Below, in pieces: positions 57,587-64,000 of a DNA stretch of 64,000 nt. The notes under the pieces were generated by a model that did no database searches, was not told where the DNA came from, and saw only the letters and a program-made list of their open reading frames with translations. The translations under genes were made by a program, and so were the position numbers. This DNA comes from Macrophomina tecta (lineage: Eukaryota; Ascomycota; Dothideomycetes; Botryosphaeriales; Botryosphaeriaceae): NCBI GenBank assembly GCA_024180945.1, contig JAKSGN010000003.1:620001-684000 (forward strand). The letters are read 5' to 3'. Each line of letters opens with the position of its first letter. The first letter of the stretch is position 1.

Positions 57587-60500
57587 GATGATAAGTTAGG
57601 CCGTCAGTTTGCAGAGAGACAATGGCCAATTTCACAGCGAGGGAAGCGAGCAGCGTGGATCAGAAAGAGCAGAGCACAAGAAAAAAATGGAGGGGGACGG
57701 CTTCAATCTCCTTTATTCACCTTCCAATCGGTACAGCGGCAGTGGAGAATGAAATTCCATCCATGACAGGACTTACTTGATGCAGGCTTCCTCCGAGACT
57801 GTTACGTCGGACGGGATGCGGCCGAAAGCACTTATTCAAGAACCGGGAATCGCTCTCCGCTTGACTGGTTTACTTCCGCTTGCTCCAATTTACTCCAAAA
57901 GGAACAGGTAGAAGAACAATGGCAAAGGATCGTCTCTCCACCCATGGTTGGAGAAACTTAAGTGTAAGCTTATGGGGGTTACGCATATCAGATGTGGGGT
58001 TCGCCTCGAGGGATTTTCATCACGCGATGTGCTCAAGCACAAGGCTGAGGCTGGAGTAGCTTGATTCCTACATTACCTAATGAGGCGAAAGGCGGGAGGG
58101 TATTAACGGCTACTCGCTCCCGTCCTTTGGCCGCACCAAAAATCTACGTCTGCGAGGGAAAGAAATGCAAAAGACAAAGGCAGAGGCTGCGATATCATCC
58201 TTGATGGGAACAGTCACTCGCCTCTTTGTCATGTAGTAGCGGTTTGGTTGTCTACTAGCTCGTTCAAGGCTCGTTCTATGGCAGATCAAGTCGGTGGAGG
58301 AGTACGTTGAAACTTTGTGGACGGGTCTCCAGGTACCCGCTGCTGTGGAACTCCCGATTGGGAGTGTTTTGCAGGAACCAGTGATACCCTACCAAAGTCT
58401 GACAAGTTGACAGAAGCCTCCTTGTGTGAACGGTGAATCCCGCTAGGACGGCTGAATGCGCCATGTCTTTCGTCGAGACCAGAGAATGCAGATTGGTGCA
58501 GAAAAGCGTCCAAAGTCTGCAAATAACGGGTGGGGACGGACCAGAAATTCCGCCCATGTAAATGAAAGGCAGATGTATGACTAGGATGTGTAGCGTTCCC
58601 CCTAGTCTCCACAAACGATAGCGTGACCACCGGCCGGACTTGGTCCAAAATCCCGGGCCATTCTTGTGCGGTAAATCCAGAAATTTTAGAGAAATGACGT
58701 GAAAAGTGGACATGTGCACAAAGACAGCATTGCGTCAGGTTGATCCTCTCGAGAGATACAATGCGGTGGTCAGCTAGTGGAAGGGGACGGCGCATCGAGA
58801 TCTCGAATCAATGAGCTGAAGTGAGACGAGAAGAAATGCAATTCACGCGTTTGAGGGCGCAGAGTACATGGCACGCAGGTACGCAAAGGGAATTTGATGT
58901 GGGGGGTTGAGCGACATACCGGGAGAAAGCGAGTTCACAGGTAGTTCAAGGTACTTGGAGTCGAGCGGTTGAAGTGGGCAGTGTCGTGAAGATTGTGCTG
59001 GCGATGGCACAGTGGACGGCGGCAGGAGCCCGCGGTTGGCAGAAGAAGTCTCAGACAATCCGCTAAGACACGCAGGACGTTGAGGTACAGTATCGCGGCC
59101 GTAACGTGTTCCCACGTTACAGTGCTCTCCACACGGTTCGTACAGCGCAGAGGCCACAGCATCGAGCCGGCATGACGATCGCCATCTCCCCCTGGGCCAT
59201 CCTGGGCATGGGCAGCGAGCTGAAACGGGCGGGAGATGCAAACTGAGCAAAGGAGGCGGTGAGCCTCAAGCCGCAGACAGTGGCAGGAAGGATCAGCTGC
59301 GATGGCGCGCTGCCTGATGGCTCCGGAACTCCTGGTGGAGCTGTTGCGGGGCGATAGTCCGCAAGACGAGAAGCAGCTGGCTGGGCGCGGCAGCACAAGA
59401 AAGGGCAATGCCGTTGTCATGTACCACGAGAGAACGGTGGCGAGGCTGGAAGAGGGCGGAGAGGGTAGGTGACACTGGACAGGGCACGCGCCGCGTCTCG
59501 CTCTCGGCGGTGCTACCCCATCACAAAAAGGGCGCGAGGAAAAAGAAAAGAGGCAGCGGACATGGCAGGAAAAGCAAAGGTCGAAGGCGCACGCGCCATT
59601 GCACAGCATGCAGGTGCGATAATCCAGAGCGCGGAGCAAGCGAGCGGGTAGTGTGAGCCTGGGGACGGCGCAGCTCCTCTGCGTGCTTCCCAAGCAGTGC
59701 TGTGCGACAGCCGCTGGGGTCTGCACGGGGCATTGCGGAGGACGAGCGGGGACCGGTGGTTTGGCGGAGGAGGTGAAGCCGGGAGAGTCGGGGTGTTTTG
59801 GGGGTTCTGGGGGTTGGTATGGTGACGAGGCCCTGCCTCACCTGCATCGGAAGCTCCCCCGCGAGATCCGATTCAGACTATTCGCCCTGCTGATCTCCAC
59901 GGCTGCGCGCCGCCTGCAGCAACTTCCACGATCGGCCTGTGCGGCGCCGGCTTGAGGGCTCCTATCCGCCCAATCGTCTATTTTCGTGCCAGCAGCCCGA
60001 GTGCCATGCTCGGTGCAGCGAGAGACAACCCACCGCCAGGGAAGGCATACGGCAAGCACCGCTGATCAAGAAGCGAGAAAAGAGGGTCTGGCCACAGCAG
60101 GGTGGACTCGGTGTGTCTCACCTCATCCTGATATCACATGCAAGTCATTGGTGGGCCTGAACTGATCACGACTTTTCTGTTGTTTGATTTTGATCCCCCG
60201 GACCATGGAAAAAAGGCTCCGGGTATCCGTACCCCCCCCTCTCTCTCTCTTTCCGCAAATATGAGATCACCCACTTGTACCCCGATTGCTCTTGCTAGAG
60301 CTCCGTCGGCCGTGCAGACTTTTACCGCTCTTCTGCTCCTTTGATACCAATGTTCGTGACGCAAAAAAAAAAAAAAAAAAAAAAAAGCAGAACAGTAGAA
60401 GGAAACATAGAAGGTATATCAAGAGCTGAGATAGGACGTACACTCCAAACAAGTATCCGCGACTGCAGCGCACAGAAAGTGTCGCACGAATAGAACACTC

Positions 60501-60758
60501 CGTGGCGCCAGCCATATTTCGCAAGCTGGTCCAACAATTGAAGCCACACAAAACATCATCCGCCAAGCAAGTACGTTGCGTTGATAGACCATTCCTGGAA
60601 GTGCACACGTTTGGTCACGACGCCAAAACTCCCGACATAGAAGGCCGTGTCGACGACAGTCAAACGTAGCGTCGGACACTGCTGAACAGAGAAAGTGCAG
60701 CCATATACACTGCGGAAGAAATTGCAGAAGAGTCACAAAGGAAACGGGGCGCTGGGGG
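57587..60758. other. Long intergenic stretch, no convincing gene
   Basis: About 3.2 kb. Minus-strand frames at 58276-59726 of up to 263 codons look like chance, and they overlap each other. A poly-A run of about 26 bases lies at 60361-60386. Confidence 0.4.
60361..60386. repeat. Poly-A homopolymer
   Basis: About 25 A in a row, downstream of the conserved protein gene's 3' end. Confidence 0.9.
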
Positions 60759-62145
60759 TTATTGCGATGATGGCATCTCTTCGAACATGGCACCGTCGAT
60801 GAACTTTGCCCACTCATTGCCAGGGGTTATCAAGCCTGAGCTGTCCTGCTGACTGTTCTGGCGAGACATGCTGAATCCCTTGGCCGGGTCCTGGAAACTC
60901 CCGTCAAAGCCAAAAGAAGGCATACCCTCCGATGCTGTGGGCTGCGAGACCGAACTGCTGCTGTAGCTCAAGTTCGCTGGGGTCATGTCCATGACAGGTT
61001 CACTCGAAGGGGCCAATGTCTGGTTCATGCCCTGCGCCGATGAGTGTTGAAGTCGAGACTTTGCCAAAAGGTTGGGGTTGTAATTGTAGAATGGCTGGGG
61101 GACCATCTCGCTGTTGGCCATGAACATGGCTGTGTGCGGGTCATTGGGGTCGAGACTGGGCCCGAGCATTTGCTGTGTCTCGGCGGGAAGAGCCATGGAG
61201 AATGGACTGAGGTTCATGTGCGCAGCACTAGGATCGAAGTTGCCGAGGCCAAAGTGAGGGTTGAAGGTGAATGGTGCGTGCGCAGACTGGGGGGTAGACG
61301 TGGATGTGTACGGCGACTGCACGCTCTCGTAGCCTGCCGGGGATGATTGAGCGGAATCTTTGGGAGTCTCGGCCTGGGCATTCTGGGGCCGTGTTGCCGC
61401 GGGCGACAGCGATGGGTCTCGAATTGCTTGTGCGGGCATGGACATTCGTCGTTGCTGGTCCTCCGGCTTGAGCGACTCGGCGCGGGTGGAAGAGGGGCGG
61501 GCAGATTGCGGGTAAGTGAAGTCCTGCGGTGCGGCAAAGGACTGGGACCGCTGGTGCTGCGGAGAGCTTTGCTGCGGCTGCGGAGACGGGTACGGGGCTT
61601 GACGGAACGACTGGGGCGATCGATGGATCATCTGTGGAGGCAGCATCTGCTGCTGGTACGGCGGCTGGTGCATCATCGTCTGCGGAGCAAAATGCGGCGC
61701 ATTCGGGTAGCCGTGGCCAAAGCCACCCATGAAGCTCTGGTCGAATAGGGCCTGGCGGCCTGCCTGGTGTGTTGCTAGGTACGCGTGCAGCTTACGGTTG
61801 AACTCGGCTGAATTGGTCTGCAGGTGCGCGGTAAGCCTGCGGTACTGGGCCGGGAGGTCATCGTCTTCCTCCTCGTACATCTCCTCGTTCACCACATCCT
61901 GCTCAGTGACGCGTAATGCGCGGCCGGTCCGCTTCTTGTGAATCTCCGAGGCCCTGCGTGCCGACTCGATGCGAGCCTCAAGACTGCGGTCGCTTCGCCG
62001 AGAGGCAGCAATGTACGCTCTACCGAGTGTTAGCAGGCTGGGGGCGGTGTGGGCAGGGCGAGGCAACAGACCTCTCCTGGTTCTCCTCGTGCGTCCTCTC
62101 CGTCTTCACGGGCTTCGCCGTGGACACAGTGCGAACCGGGGGCAT
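60759..62145 (-). CDS. Conserved fungal protein with charged N-terminal domain and Gln/Ser/Pro-rich tail
   Basis: Two exons (62145-62072, 62019-60759) with a 52-bp intron join to 444 residues. The first 115 or so residues look ordered and conserved: a basic start (MPPVRTVSTAKPVKTERTHE), a helix YIAASRRSDRSLEARIESAR, then RTGRALRVTEQDVVNEEMYE, an acidic EEEDDDLPAQ, and a helix HLQTNSAEFNRKLHAYLATH. The remaining 330 residues are Gln/Ser/Pro/Met-rich with a few hydrophobic patches (GFGHGYPNAPHF, SAAHMNLSPFSMAL) and end EWAKFIDGAMFEEMPSS. This layout fits a nuclear transcriptional regulator or cofactor with an activation-type tail, but no DNA-binding motif is visible. I do not recognise the family with a name. 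Confidence 0.75.
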
Positions 62146-64000
62146 GGTCCAGATCCAACGTATATTCAAGGGCGATACCAGGAGCCGGAGCTAGGCGGGT
62201 TGATGCGCGGAGGGAAATCGGGGGACGAGGCTGGCGGACGAGCGTCAAGGAACGACTGATATCGAACCCAGGAGCTCCCACGCGAGGGTAGGATGCGGTG
62301 GCAAAGACTTGGGATGGTAGGAGAGCGGGGGCGTCACCCCAGTTAAGTTTGTGGGAGGTGTGGCCGGGCTCGCGTTGGGCCGACCAGGCAAATCAAACGG
62401 GACAAAAAGCAAAAAGCGGAGCAGCGAGGGCTGGATACGGTGTACCGGCTGAGTCGGAGCAGGCCTCTTATTAATTGGGCGGAGGCAGTGCGTGGGCGAG
62501 AGATTCTGGAAACTCGATGGGGGCAGGCAACAACTAGTCCGGGCTCTGGGTGGCGGCGATCGAGCGCTGGACAAGCTCTTGTACGATGGGCGCGGAGGCG
62601 CTGGCAATCGGGGCGGGCGGAGTTAAGTGAGTGGCGCTGTCCGGCTGGAGAGCTTTGGGCAAGGCGCGCGCGCGAAGCTGGGCACCGAGAAGGCGAACTG
62701 CCGGCCTGCCACACAGCCGGACGCGCTAGGGGGCGGCGGGTCGGAGCAGGCAGACGACGACACAGAGAGAGGGGGCGCGGGAGGCGAGCGGTGGTGACGG
62801 CGGCGGTGCGCGGTGACGAGCGGGCGACGGGCGGAGGGTGTGCGGGCACATAAAGCTGCGGGCGGCCGATAGCAGGGCGGCGCTAGCAGGCAACGTCGGG
62901 CGGGAAGCGGGCGCCACGGCCGCGCGCTGTCCGGCTGCGTGCTGTGCTTGCGCTGCCTCCGTCTCTGCCTCTGCCTCTGCCCGCTGCCTCTGCCCGCTGT
63001 GGGCGCGCTGGCGGACGGACGCTCGGGCCCAAGCGGCGCGACGCTCGCCCGGCGCCCGCACGCCCGCCAGTCCGCGCGATCGAGGCCTTTCGCGCGCTAA
63101 GATCTCGCGCCCCGTGCGGGCATGGGATGCTCGATTGGCGATCGCTGCCCTCGCCGCTTCAGGCCAACGCGACCGTCCCCGCTGCGTCATGCTGACCTCG
63201 CACCGCCAGGTCTGATCTGCAGCGGCAGCGGCAGCGGCAGCGGCAGCGGCAGCGGCAGTGACAGCTGTCGCCGTTGTGTTAAGATGGCTTCACTCCTCAG
63301 CCGACCATGGTCCCAGCAGGGCGGGCCCCGCGCAGGAGTCATTTCCGCTGCAGCTCGGCTGCTGCTCTGTGAAGAAGAGAAGGCTGGTGGGACCCTGTCG
63401 TGGGCAAACGCCCTCGCGTCAGGGAGGTCCCGGGGCAGCGGACCAAGGCGCCTGGCTGCAAGGCCTCGCCAGCAACGTGCGGCGCGGTGCGTGTTGCGCG
63501 TAGATTGGCAAGCCGCTTCTCGAGCGTCCTGCGCGCTGCCCCAACTGGCTGCCCGCCAGATACGCGAGAACTCTATCTGCCCTGCGATCTCGATCTGGGC
63601 CGACGTCCACACCTGCCCTCCGATTCGCCCTGCCCGCTGCCCACATGCGGAACACGCCCTCCCTCACTCTCCCGGCTCCCTCCCTCCTACACTATCGCCC
63701 GCCTTTCGTCATCTCTCGGAGGCTGGGCCGCCGCTGCGCCCGGGTCCCGAGCCAGAGAGACGCCGCAGTGTCTGGCGGGAACAGGTGCGAATAAGCTCAG
63801 CCTCGCACGTGAAGCACTCGAAACTCGGGCCGCTCTAGTGGAAGGCGCTGGAAAGGTACGTCACTCGTTCCAGACCCTGGCTGCCCCCGCATGTGCCCGC
63901 GCGCTGGGGCCATTGAGCGCTCTGCTGCTGCTGCTCCTTCTCCTTCTTCTTCTTCCCCTTCTCCTCCTGCTGGCGCCATTTTCCCGCTGATTGGAGGCGT
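62146..64000. other. GC-rich intergenic/promoter stretch to window end
   Basis: About 1.85 kb, the most GC-rich part of the window. Both strands have long but shadow-like open frames rich in Arg/Ala/Pro. Includes a (GGCAGC)n tract at 63220-63258, CTG and CTT runs near 63928-63965, and the promoter of the conserved protein gene (-). A gene may start beyond the right edge. Confidence 0.45.
63220..63258. repeat. (GGCAGC)n hexanucleotide repeat
   Basis: Six to seven tandem GGCAGC units ending in GGCAGTGACAGC, in GC-rich non-coding sequence. Confidence 0.92.

Noticed and set aside
62245..62300. GGGTTCGATATC on the minus strand as a possible tRNA B-box
   Set aside because: No A-box or cloverleaf at the proper distance.
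63400..63990. Open frame ending in a poly-Leu run
   Set aside because: The Leu run comes from CTG/CTT triplet repeats in a GC-rich non-coding stretch; no start context or domain.

Overview
This is eukaryotic DNA from a filamentous ascomycete (Pezizomycotina). Genes carry short GT..AG introns (mostly 50-70 bp), lie on both strands without operons, and belong to fungal families: HET-domain remnant, BimE-type APC1, fungal MATE transporter, Ser/Thr/Tyr-rich wall protein, FAD phenol hydroxylase. A Dothideomycete is my guess only. I see no rRNA, tRNA, CRISPR array or transposon. Where splice sites were read by eye, the joined exons were checked to be a multiple of three.

Layout. 1-0.7 kb: 3' end of APC2, a cullin-like subunit of the anaphase-promoting complex. 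1.3-2.9 kb: broken HET-domain gene. 3.2-15.2 kb: metabolic stretch with a short-chain dehydrogenase (-), a carboxymuconolactone decarboxylase-family protein (+), homogentisate 1,2-dioxygenase (-), a 3-hydroxyisobutyrate dehydrogenase-family enzyme (+) and an FAD-dependent aromatic hydroxylase (+). 17.5-19.3 kb: two convergent genes for small paralogous proteins of unknown function, one with an intron and one without. 23.1-27.3 kb: a MATE-type transporter (-) divergent from a DUF4804-like protein (+). 27.8-36.4 kb: sparse accessory stretch with two secreted-protein genes (29.6 and 31.9 kb) and two small membrane proteins sharing a W-x-x-E-A-I motif (34.0 and 35.8 kb), one of only 55 residues. 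36.7-49.3 kb: dense housekeeping block with APC1/BimE (-), a Nup37-like nucleoporin (+) fired from a shared 181-bp promoter gap, and translation factor eIF2A (-). 54.8-57.6 kb: a secreted, tyrosine-rich repeat protein (-). 60.8-62.1 kb: a conserved fungal protein with an ordered N-terminus and a Gln/Ser/Pro-rich tail (-). The rest is intergenic, with simple repeats.

How the genes fit together. APC1 and APC2 are parts of one cell-cycle ubiquitin ligase and lie 36 kb apart. The 3-15 kb stretch is enriched for aromatic-compound catabolism, but lacks the fumarylacetoacetase and maleylacetoacetate isomerase genes that usually flank homogentisate dioxygenase in fungi, so it is not a classical tyrosine-catabolic cluster. 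The least described material is the small-protein paralog pair at 17.5-19.3 kb and the W-x-x-EAI membrane proteins at 34-36 kb.
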